A stretch of DNA of 64,000 nucleotides from Butyrivibrio sp. AE2015. GTDB taxonomy: Bacteria > Bacillota > Clostridia > Lachnospirales > Lachnospiraceae. Shown in pieces: positions 34,327 through 43,801 of the stretch (positions are counted from its first letter, which is position 1; each line of letters starts with the position of its first letter). Below the pieces are notes generated by a model that saw nothing but the letters and a program-made list of their open reading frames with translations, did no database searches and was not told where the DNA came from. The stretch spans positions 62,001-126,000 of the forward strand of contig NZ_ATVR01000005.1 of the NCBI RefSeq assembly GCF_000420825.1. The letters are read 5' to 3'. The translations under genes were made by a program, and so were the position numbers.

Positions 34327-37284
34327 TTATTTATTCTTTTTAATACTGCGAACAAGCATGAATATGCTAAATGCTGCAAGGATTCCAAATACAACATCAA
34401 GAACGATTATAAGGATCTGCCACCATGTGACAACTTCTACAACCTGCATATTAGCAGAAACACCATTCATTGCATTTGAATTGGCTGTTGTATAAAGGAT
34501 GTGCTTAGTAGCTTCCTTCATCGCAGCAACAACTGTAGGATCATCCTTGTATTCAACAAGCTTCTGTGTCCACTTTGCACCATCGTTGCAATCCCAGCCA
34601 TCTCCGCCTGCCATAAGACCATTTAAAACATCCATGTAATTATTATTGTTTGAGAAGTCAGTCAGCACAAATCCGGGCATTCCCCACTCTCCGCGAAGAA
34701 TTCCTGTAATGAGACCATAATCTCCACCAGCCCAAACGCAACCAAGTCTGTTAAAGCCTGTCATGACACAATAAGCAGATGCTTCAACTACAGGGTACTC
34801 AAAGGCCTGAAGATAAAGCTCTCTGGCTGCCTGCTCATTTGTCCATACACAGATACCATCTCTGGCTGTTTCCTGGTCATTAAGTGCAAAATGCTTCATA
34901 TAAACATATACACCTTTACTCTGAATACCAGAAACTTCAGCAGCACATATCTTACCTGAAATAAATGGATCCTCAGAATAATATTCAAAGTTTCTGCCAC
35001 TGTATGGTGTTCTGTGAATATTTACACCAGGACCATAAATTCCTGAATATGCCTTGCCATTTGCCAGCAAACAGTCGTTACCCATGCTGCGGCCAACAGC
35101 TGTAGCTACTTCAGCATCAAATGAAGCAGCCATAAGGTCTTCAGATGTATAACTTGTAGAAGAACCACCGCCTGTAAGTGTAGCCGTAATACCCTGTGGA
35201 CCATTCTCATCCTTTGTAGCAGGCTTTGATACTGAAGCTACAGGAGCTGTGGAATGATATGTCTGACCAATAAGTTTAGCCATTTCATTAAATGAAACCT
35301 GATCAACAAGATCATCCCATGTGTAAGTCTTGCCATCAATTTCAATGCTTCCATCAATTGGAACACCTACAAACTGGGCAAGATTAAGATTTCCTTCCTT
35401 ACCAACAACAGGCATTTCTCCATCAGTATTCTTTGTATAGACTTCGTTCATCTGTGCAACCATGTCATCAGATGCAGACATCTTGTAAGCTGCCTCATAG
35501 TTACCATTTGTAATGTTAGCAACAGGCATTGTGCCTTCCCAGTCTGATCTTGTCAGATAAACAATTCCATCACCATTATTGCCTTCCCTTCTATTGAGGT
35601 CTGCATGGTCTAACTGGTTCTGGATTTCATTTCCTGTTATAGCTGTAGCAAAAACAGTATTATCCTGAACTGCAACATTATATTGGCAAACCATTTCTCT
35701 ATTGCCGTCTGATGTCATACCATTTTCTACTGTATAGTCTTTTGCTGCCAGAATATTATTTAACGCTTCATGTGAACCATTTGCTGATGTAAAATAGTAA
35801 TCGCCGGCATCCAAAATATAGGTTCCTGCAGTGTTTGCATCATAAGCTCTAAGCTCAGTCTTAGGAACTGTTATTTCTGCAACAGCACTTCCACCTGCAG
35901 GTACATCTACCTTTGTAAATCCAACAAGCTCAACAGAAGCCTTCTCTACGCCATTTAACCTATCATAATCGGTGTACGGTGACTGCATATAGATCTGTAC
36001 AGCTTCTCTTCCGTCAACATTTGAGCTATTGCTTACATTAACAGTAAATTTCAAATTATCGCCATCTTCTTCCATTGCGATGCTCTCATAGGAGATATCG
36101 CTATAGCTGAGACCATAACCAAAAGGATATGCAACTGTAGAAGCATAATCATATTCACCAACATTTTCAGTTCCCATTACTACATCTTCATAACGGGTCT
36201 CATAGTAACGGTAACCCACATAGATGCCTTCCTGATACGCAACGTAATATTCATTATTACCTTCAGAAAAAGACAGACCTTTTGACTTGGAATTTGTATA
36301 AGATGTTGCATGGGCATTCTGAAGCGCAGGTGAAGTGAGGTTATCATAGCAATAGGTATCTACCAGTTTACCCGATGGATTAACTGTACCATTCAAAAGT
36401 TCACCAACTGCACTGATTCCCTGACCTACTTCTCCAATCCACATACAGGCATCAATCCCATAATCGACACCACATATATCAGGATTGAGGAAATCAAGCT
36501 CAATCGCATTTGCAGCGTTCAAAAGAACTACAATCTTCTTTAAAGATCCGTTTGCCTTAAGCTCTGAAAGTTTAGCTAAAAGATCTTTTTCATCCTTGGA
36601 AAGCTGCAGGATATTACCATCAGCATCTCCTGCTCCATACCATGGAAGATCGGCTCCTTCGCCGCACACTCTTGAAAAAACAACTACAGCTGCATCACCA
36701 TAGCTTTTAATTGAATCCCATTCATTACTTGAATATTTGCTTACAGGTACTTCATTAACCTTGAACTCGCTATTTTCAAAGATATAGTTGTTCAAACTTC
36801 CTGAAGCAAGAATTCTTCCATACTCCTTACCAGCGCCTTCTGTATAAAAAGACCACATGGTTGGATTAACTTCAAATCCATCTTTTTCAAGTGCATCCTT
36901 AAGGCTGTCAACACCGTCAGTGTTCATTCCGCCTGAACCGGTACCACCGTAAACAAATTTAGATGAATTGATACTAGCCAGTGTGATCTTGTCACCTGAT
37001 TTAAGAGGAAGGGCATTATCTTTATTCATAAGTAGAACTGCGCCATTTGCAACAACGTTTTCTACCACTTTCTGCCCTTCTTCAACCTGCTGATCACTTG
37101 TGTAATCAGGCTCAAAATATGTAATTCCTTCATCACCTATGACTTTAGACCCTTCTACTCCCAGGACCATATTTATGATCTGGGAGTAGTTGTTGGCAAT
37201 GGGGCCACCAATCAATGTGATAAGGAAGAAAAGCGTAAAAACAATACTAAGGACAACCCAAAGTACATTCTTTTTCTTCTTCAA
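34327..37284 (-). CDS. Domain-permuted GH3 beta-glucosidase tethered by two TM helices
   Basis: Hydrolyses beta-linked glucosides or xylosides from non-reducing ends. The 985 residues run in inverted order: TM helix (about 8-30), GH3 C-terminal alpha/beta domain (about 75-345, with GYRYYETR and CMWIGEVGQGISAVGELLNG), Fn3-like domain (about 410-500), then the GH3 TIM-barrel (about 640-950) with KHFALNDQE and nucleophile Asp near 876 in GFVLTDFSN, and a second TM helix (about 955-978). This permutation is known from Butyrivibrio and Ruminococcus enzymes. The start is a TTG at 37284 with GGAGG 7 bases upstream. The catalytic part should face outside the membrane. Confidence 0.93.
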   Translation of the reverse strand: MKKKKNVLWVVLSIVFTLFFLITLIGGPIANNYSQIINMVLGVEGSKVIGDEGITYFEPDYTSDQQVEEGQKVVENVVANGAVLLMNKDNALPLKSGDKITLASINSSKFVYGGTGSGGMNTDGVDSLKDALEKDGFEVNPTMWSFYTEGAGKEYGRILASGSLNNYIFENSEFKVNEVPVSKYSSNEWDSIKSYGDAAVVVFSRVCGEGADLPWYGAGDADGNILQLSKDEKDLLAKLSELKANGSLKKIVVLLNAANAIELDFLNPDICGVDYGIDACMWIGEVGQGISAVGELLNGTVNPSGKLVDTYCYDNLTSPALQNAHATSYTNSKSKGLSFSEGNNEYYVAYQEGIYVGYRYYETRYEDVVMGTENVGEYDYASTVAYPFGYGLSYSDISYESIAMEEDGDNLKFTVNVSNSSNVDGREAVQIYMQSPYTDYDRLNGVEKASVELVGFTKVDVPAGGSAVAEITVPKTELRAYDANTAGTYILDAGDYYFTSANGSHEALNNILAAKDYTVENGMTSDGNREMVCQYNVAVQDNTVFATAITGNEIQNQLDHADLNRREGNNGDGIVYLTRSDWEGTMPVANITNGNYEAAYKMSASDDMVAQMNEVYTKNTDGEMPVVGKEGNLNLAQFVGVPIDGSIEIDGKTYTWDDLVDQVSFNEMAKLIGQTYHSTAPVASVSKPATKDENGPQGITATLTGGGSSTSYTSEDLMAASFDAEVATAVGRSMGNDCLLANGKAYSGIYGPGVNIHRTPYSGRNFEYYSEDPFISGKICAAEVSGIQSKGVYVYMKHFALNDQETARDGICVWTNEQAARELYLQAFEYPVVEASAYCVMTGFNRLGCVWAGGDYGLITGILRGEWGMPGFVLTDFSNNNNYMDVLNGLMAGGDGWDCNDGAKWTQKLVEYKDDPTVVAAMKEATKHILYTTANSNAMNGVSANMQVVEVVTWWQILIIVLDVVFGILAAFSIFMLVRSIKKNK

Positions 37285-37297
37285 AATAAATCCTCCA

Positions 37298-37897
37298 TCA
37301 AGCCTCTGTTATGAGCTTAATCTCTGGCATTGTGATAATTCTGTATCCAAGACTTACATCTTCAGGATCAAGTGAAGGATCCTCAACTGTGATAGTAAGT
37401 GTCTCAGCATACTTTGAAAGGAATGCTTTTCCATCCATAGCACCATTCTCAGGATCAGCGATTTCCTTCATGTCGTCAGTCCAGTTTGCTGTATCAAGAA
37501 CGCAGTGACCAGCAATATTGCTTCTACCGTATCCTTTTTCATGCTGCTCAAAATAAATTCTGTCAGCAGGCTGAAGTGTATAGTCTACATGAGTTGCCCA
37601 ACCATCTGCTGAAGCTGCTGATGTGCACTTACCTGTATAAACAACTGTTCTAAGTCCCTTAACTCCAGGATCTGTTGTTCCAAAGATGTGCTCCTGATAT
37701 GTGAGCTCATATGTGTTGTCGCTGTTAACCTTAAGAGTTACTACATCACTGCTGTACCAGCCGATAGCATCGATGTAAAAAGAGTTGCCGCAAGTAAATG
37801 CTTTGCTAAGAGAAGCTGAGCTTCCACACGCTGTAAGACTTGCACAAGTCATTACAAGAGCCATAAGAACTGCTAAAAACTTTGAAAATTTTTTCAT
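37298..37897 (-). CDS. Predicted lipoprotein preceding the GH3 gene
   Basis: A 199-residue secreted lipoprotein: signal peptide with lipobox LTAC (Cys near 24), then a single beta-rich domain with FTCGNSFYIDAIGWYSSDVVTLKVNSDNTYELTYQ, VVYTGKCTSAASADGWATHVDYTLQPADRIYFEQHEK and a C-terminal DPSLDPEDVSLGYRIITMPEIKLI. Two cysteines could form a disulfide. The look is that of a lipocalin-like or carbohydrate-handling barrel, but no family is certain. GGAGG precedes the ATG. It ends 13 bases before the GH3 start, so the pair is almost surely cotranscribed and may act on the same saccharide. Confidence 0.8.
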   Translation of the reverse strand: MKKFSKFLAVLMALVMTCASLTACGSSASLSKAFTCGNSFYIDAIGWYSSDVVTLKVNSDNTYELTYQEHIFGTTDPGVKGLRTVVYTGKCTSAASADGWATHVDYTLQPADRIYFEQHEKGYGRSNIAGHCVLDTANWTDDMKEIADPENGAMDGKAFLSKYAETLTITVEDPSLDPEDVSLGYRIITMPEIKLITEA

Positions 37898-38040
37898 TTT
37901 TGATTTCCTCCAAGAATTATATGTTTTTTACTTTTCACAATTTAACATCTACAAATTTTCATTTACATACGTACATCAAAAATGGTATTTCTCACATCAT
38001 AATTTGCTGTACAAAAAAATCATTGACCTTTTTCTATTTA

Positions 38041-38913
38041 TCAATCCAAATGAGCATCCAAAAACTCAAGAGTATACTCTGTTGCTTTTTTTGCAGTTTT
38101 TGCCTGGAAACCATGCTCGGCGTACTCAATCACTTTAAGTTCAGCATGATCGTATACATCAACAGCCTTTTCTGAATAACTAAGATCAACTACCTGATCC
38201 TTATCTCCATGACAGATAAGAACATCACCGTGATATTTGGATATTTCTTCATAGGCGTCGAGATTAAATGCATCCTCTGTATACTTTCTTCCGATTGTCA
38301 TACCCATAATTTCTTCTTCATCGGGAACTTCGTCCAAAGAACTGTAAAGAGCTCTGCGTCCTTCAGGAATTGAAAGCGCAGGGAAATATAAAACAAGTGC
38401 TTTTACCTGTTCTGATCTCTTTGCTGCAGTAAGAGCTGCAACGAATCCTCCCTGGCTCTGTCCCATCAAAAAGAAATTTGAAGAATCAACATAATCAAGT
38501 GCCAAAAGCTGATCCATAACATCTGACAAATTCTGAACTTCCGTAAGTACGCTCATATCAAGACTTGATCCTTCAGATCTTGATCCAATACTTCCACCGC
38601 AAAAATCAAATGCGTAGCAAAGGTAACCCTTTTTAGCCCATGACTTTCCATAACCGTCAAGCATATCAGCATTTGTGTTGTAACCATGACACAAAACCAC
38701 TGTGGGATGCTTTTCCTTACCATCCTCAGGTTTGTACATCATGCCATAAATCTTCTTTCCATCGCTTGTAAGGTCAAATTCCTCAGCAGTGACTGAAATG
38801 GACTCACTTGATGCAGTTGCAGATTCACTAACTGGTGCCGCATTCTTTCCGCAGCCTGCTAAAATCGTTGTCCCCAACAATATAGCCATAGCTGCCATCC
38901 CTAACTTTTTCAT
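38041..38913 (-). CDS. Secreted lipoprotein alpha/beta hydrolase (paralogue)
   Basis: A 290-residue surface hydrolase with signal peptide and lipobox LAGC (Cys near 20). The alpha/beta hydrolase landmarks are VVLCHGYNTNADM, nucleophile elbow LMGQSQGG, acid ICHGDKDQVVDL and histidine YAEHGFQ. The pattern resembles the 33370 hydrolase and BD-FAE/cinnamoyl-esterase-like families (DFCGGSIGSRSEGSS cap segment). Cinnamoyl or feruloyl esterase activity is plausible in a plant-fibre degrader but unproven. ATG 38913 follows GGAGG at 8 bases; a TTG 18 bases upstream was not used. A terminator lies between this gene and the histidine kinase, so it has its own promoter in the 100-base gap. Confidence 0.88.
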   Translation of the reverse strand: MKKLGMAAMAILLGTTILAGCGKNAAPVSESATASSESISVTAEEFDLTSDGKKIYGMMYKPEDGKEKHPTVVLCHGYNTNADMLDGYGKSWAKKGYLCYAFDFCGGSIGSRSEGSSLDMSVLTEVQNLSDVMDQLLALDYVDSSNFFLMGQSQGGFVAALTAAKRSEQVKALVLYFPALSIPEGRRALYSSLDEVPDEEEIMGMTIGRKYTEDAFNLDAYEEISKYHGDVLICHGDKDQVVDLSYSEKAVDVYDHAELKVIEYAEHGFQAKTAKKATEYTLEFLDAHLD

Positions 38914-38950
38914 AAAAAATACCTCCAACAATTTTTTATGAAAAAAATAA

Positions 38951-38982
38951 CAAAAAATGCGATTCGTCTAAAGACGAACCGC
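38951..38982 (-). terminator. Intrinsic terminator after the GHKL kinase gene
   Basis: Eleven-base arms with one mismatch (38959-38969 with 38972-38982) followed on the minus strand by TTTTTTG (38952-38957). It lies 32 bases past the kinase stop and separates the alr/two-component operon from the hydrolase gene. Confidence 0.85.
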
Positions 38983-39014
38983 ACAATCAGTACATTCTAC
39001 ATCATAATTTTCAA

Positions 39015-40301
39015 TTAAAGCATAATGATATCAAGATTAAATACCTTATCTTCTGTCTTCACAGCGATAGTTCCATCATACTTTTTAACTATTCGCTCCA
39101 TACTCCTCATTCCAAAACCATGATATCTTGGATCTCGCTGGCTCTTAGGCATACCATTTTCCATGATAACCTTCCCATCAAAGGAATTTTCAATATGTAT
39201 GGTTGTTGTACCTCCACCACTTGAAACTGTAAGCGTGATGAATCTCTCATCTTCGGGAAGCTTTTTTGTCGCATGGATAGCATTGTTGAAAGCATTTCCG
39301 AAAAGACTGTATACATCAACATCATCCATAAAAGAAAGCTCGGCACCATTTACAAGAGTCGTAAGCTCTATATTTTCTTTACTGCATACTTCTTTTTTCT
39401 CAGCTATGACCACATCAAGGATATGATTTCCGGTACTTACAAATTCCTCGTACTTTTCAATTTTCTTTTTCAAAGCACGAAGCTGGTCTTTTGGAAGCTC
39501 AATATCATAGCCATCAAGAAAGCCTTTCAGATCATGATACTTTTCATTAACAAGTTCTATACTCTCTTTACTGCGTTTCATCTGATCATACTGCTGATGC
39601 ATGAGCTCTTTCATAGTATCAACACCATTTCGGAGTTCAACTCTTTCCATGACACCAAACTGTAATAACAGAATAAAGAAATCACATAATATCTGATAGA
39701 CAGCCTCCGCTCCAACCGCAAGAGAATTTCTATCATAATTGTCCTGAGAAAGGCGCGCCATTCCAATGCAGAAAACAAGCGCCACAGCTGAAAATATAGC
39801 CTTTTCCTTATTATGGAATATACTCTCCCTTTTTCTGGTAAAGGGTCTGAACATGACAAACAAAACCAAATATATAGACCCGTAGACTAAAAAATCAAGA
39901 ATAAGCACCCCATTTAAGGTGGTACTTATTTCGCCAATTCCAGGGATCAGTTTTAATACAGTTTTGAAAGTACCTGCTATATCCTGCGCAATATACCCTG
40001 ACGAAGCAACGAAAAGAGCTGTATAAAAATTCTCTTCATAAGCCAAGAAACAAACAATTATAGTAAGGAAAAATACGAGCAGAGATGCAGCTACTCGTGT
40101 AATACCGCTTCTTAGCTGCTCAAGATTTAATATGCCAAAGCCAAGGAGCATTTCTATTAAAACTATTCCCAAACAAGTTCCAAGAATAAATCTGAGAGCA
40201 TAGTTTTTTCTTTTACCAAGAAAGCTGCCAAAAGGTAAAACTCCAACAACAGACTGAAAAAGGAGAATACTTATCCTATGATTCATATACCAAACCGGCA
40301 T
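39015..40301 (-). CDS. GHKL-family sensor histidine kinase (AgrC/ComD-like)
   Basis: Polytopic sensor: six to seven hydrophobic helices over residues about 1-205, then a long helix with a phosphoacceptor-type LVNEKYHDLKGFLDGYDI (His near 255), and a GHKL ATPase domain with N-box LFGNAFNNAIHATKKL and G-box HGFGMRSMERIVKKYDGT. This is the HPK10 class that often senses peptides and partners a LytTR regulator. The start is ATG 40301 inside the stop of the regulator gene (TGATG overlap); a GTG at 40304 is an alternative, with GGAGG just upstream. No AgrB or AgrD gene is seen nearby, so the ligand is unknown. 428 residues. Confidence 0.92.
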   Translation of the reverse strand: MPVWYMNHRISILLFQSVVGVLPFGSFLGKRKNYALRFILGTCLGIVLIEMLLGFGILNLEQLRSGITRVAASLLVFFLTIIVCFLAYEENFYTALFVASSGYIAQDIAGTFKTVLKLIPGIGEISTTLNGVLILDFLVYGSIYLVLFVMFRPFTRKRESIFHNKEKAIFSAVALVFCIGMARLSQDNYDRNSLAVGAEAVYQILCDFFILLLQFGVMERVELRNGVDTMKELMHQQYDQMKRSKESIELVNEKYHDLKGFLDGYDIELPKDQLRALKKKIEKYEEFVSTGNHILDVVIAEKKEVCSKENIELTTLVNGAELSFMDDVDVYSLFGNAFNNAIHATKKLPEDERFITLTVSSGGGTTTIHIENSFDGKVIMENGMPKSQRDPRYHGFGMRSMERIVKKYDGTIAVKTEDKVFNLDIIML

Positions 40302-41014
40302 CACAAAGTACCTCCTTTATACTGAGCATAAGCAGACAGAAATTCTTTTCTCTTGCCCCTTGATATGGGTATTGACTCACCTGCCACTATAACATCGTCC
40401 TTTCGTATAACCTCAACATATTTAAGGTTTACAAGGAAACTTGCATTACATCTTGCAAACTTGGCCTTCTCCAATAGAAGCTCATATTTGCCAAGTGTCC
40501 CCCACTGCCGTACAGTCTCCTGCCCCATATGGAACAAAATATCATGTCCTGAGCTCTCAACATAAGTAATGTTATCTGCACTGACACGCCTTCCGGATTC
40601 CTTATTTTTCAGCTCAATGAGGACTCCGGGATTCCTGTATGACAATGTCTTTAATGCTCTTGAAAGCTTTGCCGAAAAAGAAGCATACTGAAGAGGTTTT
40701 AAGATATAGTCAAAAGCATTGACCGAATACCCTTCAACCGCATATTGAGTGAGGTTTGTAACAAAGATGATCATGACATTTTCATCACGAAGTCTTATCT
40801 TTTTTGCTACATCCATCCCAAGCATATCAGGCACTTTGATATCCAAAAACAGAATATCTGCATCCTGCTTATAAGAAGTCAAAAGATTGATTCCTCTATC
40901 GTACGTATCAACACTATATTCAAATGATGGATTTTCTTTTTTGTATCTGGATAAGACTCCCAGCAGTTTATCAAGCTGACTTTGCTCATCCTCCAAAATA
41001 GTTATCTTGTACAA
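40301..41014 (-). CDS. LytTR-family response regulator (AgrA-like)
   Basis: Transcription factor partnered with the overlapping GHKL kinase. Receiver domain about 1-120 with acidic EDE at the start, phosphoacceptor Asp near 58 (ILFLDIKVPDMLG) and Lys in DYILKPL; LytTR DNA-binding domain about 135-235 with VRQWGTLGKYELLLEKAKFARCNASFLVNLKYV and ISRGKRKEF, the standard LytTR fingerprint. The start is a TTG at 41014. It lies 15 bases after alr, so the regulator is probably transcribed with the alanine racemase gene. Targets are not readable; nearby secreted hydrolases are candidates. Confidence 0.93.
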   Translation of the reverse strand: MYKITILEDEQSQLDKLLGVLSRYKKENPSFEYSVDTYDRGINLLTSYKQDADILFLDIKVPDMLGMDVAKKIRLRDENVMIIFVTNLTQYAVEGYSVNAFDYILKPLQYASFSAKLSRALKTLSYRNPGVLIELKNKESGRRVSADNITYVESSGHDILFHMGQETVRQWGTLGKYELLLEKAKFARCNASFLVNLKYVEVIRKDDVIVAGESIPISRGKRKEFLSAYAQYKGGTL

Positions 41015-41029
41015 ATCAAAATTTTCCCT

Positions 41030-42187
41030 TTATACAAATACCCTTGGAACTCTTTTGTTTATATTGCAGGTAAGCTCATAGTTAAATCTTCCGCTTATCT
41101 CTCCAAGCATTTCTGCAGTTATCTCATCTCCTGATTTTTCATCTTTTCCGATGAGAATAACCTCATCTCCTTCTTTGACATTGTCTATATGTGTCACATC
41201 CACCATAAACTGGTCCATACAAACTCTGCCGATGATGTTTGCCCTTTCGCCATTAATTAGAACATATCCCTTATTGGAAAGACTTCTTGGATAGCCGTCA
41301 CCATATCCAACAGGTATAGTAGCAATCTTAGTCGGTCTTGCAGTTACAAATGTTCCGCCATAGCTTACAGGCGTTCCTTCAGGTACTGTCTTTATCATTA
41401 CAATGTGACTGATGAGTTCAAGAGTAGGCTTAAGATCAACTATTGTCTTTGGAACATCCTCTGATGGCCACATTCCATACATAGTCACACCTGCGCGCAC
41501 CATATCCATTGAGCTTTCAGGAATAGATATTATGCTGGCGCTATTTGCGCAGTGTCGTAACTTTATCTTAATTCCGCATTCAGCCTCAGCCCTGTCAATG
41601 AACTCTTTAAATACAAGTTCTCTCTCTTTTGCATTTGTAAGATCTTTTTCATCGGCCCTTGCAAAATGTGTGAACACACCTTCAATATCCAGATTTTTAA
41701 GAGCAGCTACTTCCTTTATAAACTTTACTCCCTCTTCATCCGGAGTAATTCCTATACGTGACATTCCTGTATCAATAGCTATATGAATCTCAGGCTTTTT
41801 ACTAATATCGCCTCTTTCAAGGAGCTTTTTGGCACAGGCATCAAGCTCTTTTGCCATATCTATTCTAAATACTGCAGGTCTTATACCTTCTATCAAAAGC
41901 CTCTCATAAGCATATGAAAAAGTGTATCCCAAAATAAGAATAGGCTTTTTGATAGCATTATCTCTAAGTTCAAAAGCTTCCTCTGCTGTAGCTACAGCAT
42001 ATCCCCAGATATAATCCTTGTTTTCCAGCTCCTTAGCTATTCTGACTGCTCCATGACCATAGGCATCTGTCTTAATAACCGCCATTATTTTGGTTCCGGC
42101 AGGAATATTCTTTCTCATACTCTCCAAATTGTAATCAATTGCCTTTAAGTCAATCTTGGCATAAACTCTGGAAAATTCTTCTAACAT
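41030..42187 (-). CDS. alr: Alanine racemase
   Basis: PLP enzyme converting L- to D-alanine for peptidoglycan. PLP Lys near 39 in MAVIKTDAYGHGA, then FTHFARAD and RHCANSASI; the second catalytic base Tyr is in the MYGMWPS region, and VGYGDGYPRSLSNKGYV is a conserved block. The 385-residue length is normal. The ribosome site is GAGG-like upstream of the ATG. It lies 9 bases after the nnrDE gene and 15 before the LytTR regulator. Identity is secure. Confidence 0.96.
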   Translation of the reverse strand: MLEEFSRVYAKIDLKAIDYNLESMRKNIPAGTKIMAVIKTDAYGHGAVRIAKELENKDYIWGYAVATAEEAFELRDNAIKKPILILGYTFSYAYERLLIEGIRPAVFRIDMAKELDACAKKLLERGDISKKPEIHIAIDTGMSRIGITPDEEGVKFIKEVAALKNLDIEGVFTHFARADEKDLTNAKERELVFKEFIDRAEAECGIKIKLRHCANSASIISIPESSMDMVRAGVTMYGMWPSEDVPKTIVDLKPTLELISHIVMIKTVPEGTPVSYGGTFVTARPTKIATIPVGYGDGYPRSLSNKGYVLINGERANIIGRVCMDQFMVDVTHIDNVKEGDEVILIGKDEKSGDEITAEMLGEISGRFNYELTCNINKRVPRVFV

Positions 42188-42196
42188 TTCTAAACT

Positions 42197-43753
42197 TCAC
42201 CTCAGTATATCTTCAAGTTCGGCCGCAATATCAGATGCGACCATAGCATATTTACCATGCTTTGCAGCGGCATTATCACCACAGGCACCATGAATATATG
42301 TGCCAAGACACGCAGCCTCAAAACTGGTGTTTTCAAGACACACAAGCGCTCCTATTATGCCGGATAAAACATCTCCTGATCCAGCAGTCGCCATACCGTC
42401 ATTACCGCTCACATTAATATATATCTTTTTCTCGTTGCTGTCACTTACTATAGTTCTGGCATCCTTGCAGATAACAGTGCATCTGAGCTCTTTTGCAAGT
42501 TCTTTTGGATAAAAAAGAATATTCTCCTTGCAATCACTGACAGGCTTTCCAAAGAGTCTTGAAAATTCTGCCAAATGAGGCGTTAAAACAAGTTTTCTGC
42601 CTCCAACTGAGTAATGAGCCAAAAGCCTTCTGTACTCGTTGTTCATAGCTACTAGATTAAGTGCATCTGCGTCCATTACAAGGTGCTTATTACAGTTATT
42701 AAGAACGATGCCAAGAAGCTCATCGCCCTTCATATCAATCCCGATTCCAGGTCCTATGACCACAGCATCTGCCCATTCAATATCCTTTATGAGCTTATCA
42801 GCCACAGGCTCAAAATCTTCATATACATCAATAAGAGCTTCAGGAAGAAGTGACTTAACAATTTCTGCATTCTCAATAGCAGTCATGATCTTGACCATTC
42901 CCGCACCTGAGCGAATGCAAGCACTTGCTGCCAGTACACAGGCTCCGCTGACATTCTTGGAGCCGGCAACTATAAGCACTTTTCCGTTGGTTCCCTTGTT
43001 GGCATCTTTGCGTCTCTTAGGAAGAAGCTCAGTTATCTTTTCATCATAGTAAAAAGCTGACGGTTCTCTTCCCAAAAAGCTATCGTTAGTTATCCCTGCG
43101 TCTTCCACATAAAGATTGCCGCAGTACTCACATCCGGGATAAAGGATCTCGCCAAGTTTAACCTGGTTAAAGGTAACTGTGACATCTGCTCTTACAGCAG
43201 TTCCCATAACCTTGCCGTTATCAGCATTAACACCGGAAGGTATATCAACTGATATAACAAGCATGTCGCTCTTTTTTTCTTCCTTACAGGCATTTATATA
43301 CTCAACTGCCTTTAAAAAGCTCCCGGTAATATTCCTTGATAATCCGATGCCGAATAATGCATCTATAATGATATCCCATTCCAAGGAGTAAAGGTTGCCC
43401 GTCACATTGGAAAATGTGTCAGTTGTGATCCCATATTTTTCACAGGTCTTAAGCTGTTTAAGAAGAAGGTCACTCATTTTGGTGGGATCCCCTACAATCA
43501 CCAAAGTGACAAGATAGCCCTTTTGTTTAAGAAGTCTTGCAATAACAGCGCCGTCGCCACCATTATTTCCTACACCTGCAAAAATAAGTGCTCTATATCT
43601 TCGCTGGCACTGTCTTTCTTTTGCCCACAGGTCTATTTTTTCCACAACCTTTAGAGATGCTCTTTCCATCAACACTTCACTGGAAATACCAAAAACTTCA
43701 GAAGTATTTCTGTCATAGATCTTCATTTCCTGACTGCTCACTGCATACTTCAT
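42197..43753 (-). CDS. nnrDE: Bifunctional NAD(P)H-hydrate epimerase / ADP-dependent dehydratase
   Basis: Repairs hydrated NAD(P)H: the N-terminal YjeF_N domain (about 1-215: IFAGVGNNGGDGAVIARLL, VISVDIPSGVNADNG) epimerises NAD(P)HX, and the C-terminal ribokinase-like domain (about 235-518: NKGTNGKVLIVAGSKNVSGA, VIGPGIG, MATAGSGDVLSGIIGAL) dehydrates it using ADP. The fused 518-residue form is common. GGGGAGGGG precedes the ATG. It heads a run nnrDE-alr-LytTR-GHKL. The alr/nnrD neighbourhood is frequent in Firmicutes. Confidence 0.95.
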   Translation of the reverse strand: MKYAVSSQEMKIYDRNTSEVFGISSEVLMERASLKVVEKIDLWAKERQCQRRYRALIFAGVGNNGGDGAVIARLLKQKGYLVTLVIVGDPTKMSDLLLKQLKTCEKYGITTDTFSNVTGNLYSLEWDIIIDALFGIGLSRNITGSFLKAVEYINACKEEKKSDMLVISVDIPSGVNADNGKVMGTAVRADVTVTFNQVKLGEILYPGCEYCGNLYVEDAGITNDSFLGREPSAFYYDEKITELLPKRRKDANKGTNGKVLIVAGSKNVSGACVLAASACIRSGAGMVKIMTAIENAEIVKSLLPEALIDVYEDFEPVADKLIKDIEWADAVVIGPGIGIDMKGDELLGIVLNNCNKHLVMDADALNLVAMNNEYRRLLAHYSVGGRKLVLTPHLAEFSRLFGKPVSDCKENILFYPKELAKELRCTVICKDARTIVSDSNEKKIYINVSGNDGMATAGSGDVLSGIIGALVCLENTSFEAACLGTYIHGACGDNAAAKHGKYAMVASDIAAELEDILR

Positions 43754-43778
43754 TCTTGCCCCTCCCCAATATAAAAGC

Positions 43779-43798
43779 AGGCTGCCAAAGGGCAGCCT
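43779..43798 (-). terminator. Hairpin after the coiled-coil gene
   Basis: Perfect 8-base GC-rich stem (43779-43786 with 43791-43798, aggctgcc/ggcagcct) and 4-base loop only 3 bases past the stop codon, followed by GCTTTTAT. It likely separates rex and its partner from the nnrDE operon, though the T-run is short. Confidence 0.65.
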
Positions 43799-43801
43799 AA
43801 T

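Noticed and set aside
38914..41029. Complete Agr quorum system
   Set aside because: Only the kinase and regulator are present; no AgrB-type protease or small AgrD precursor was found on either strand nearby.
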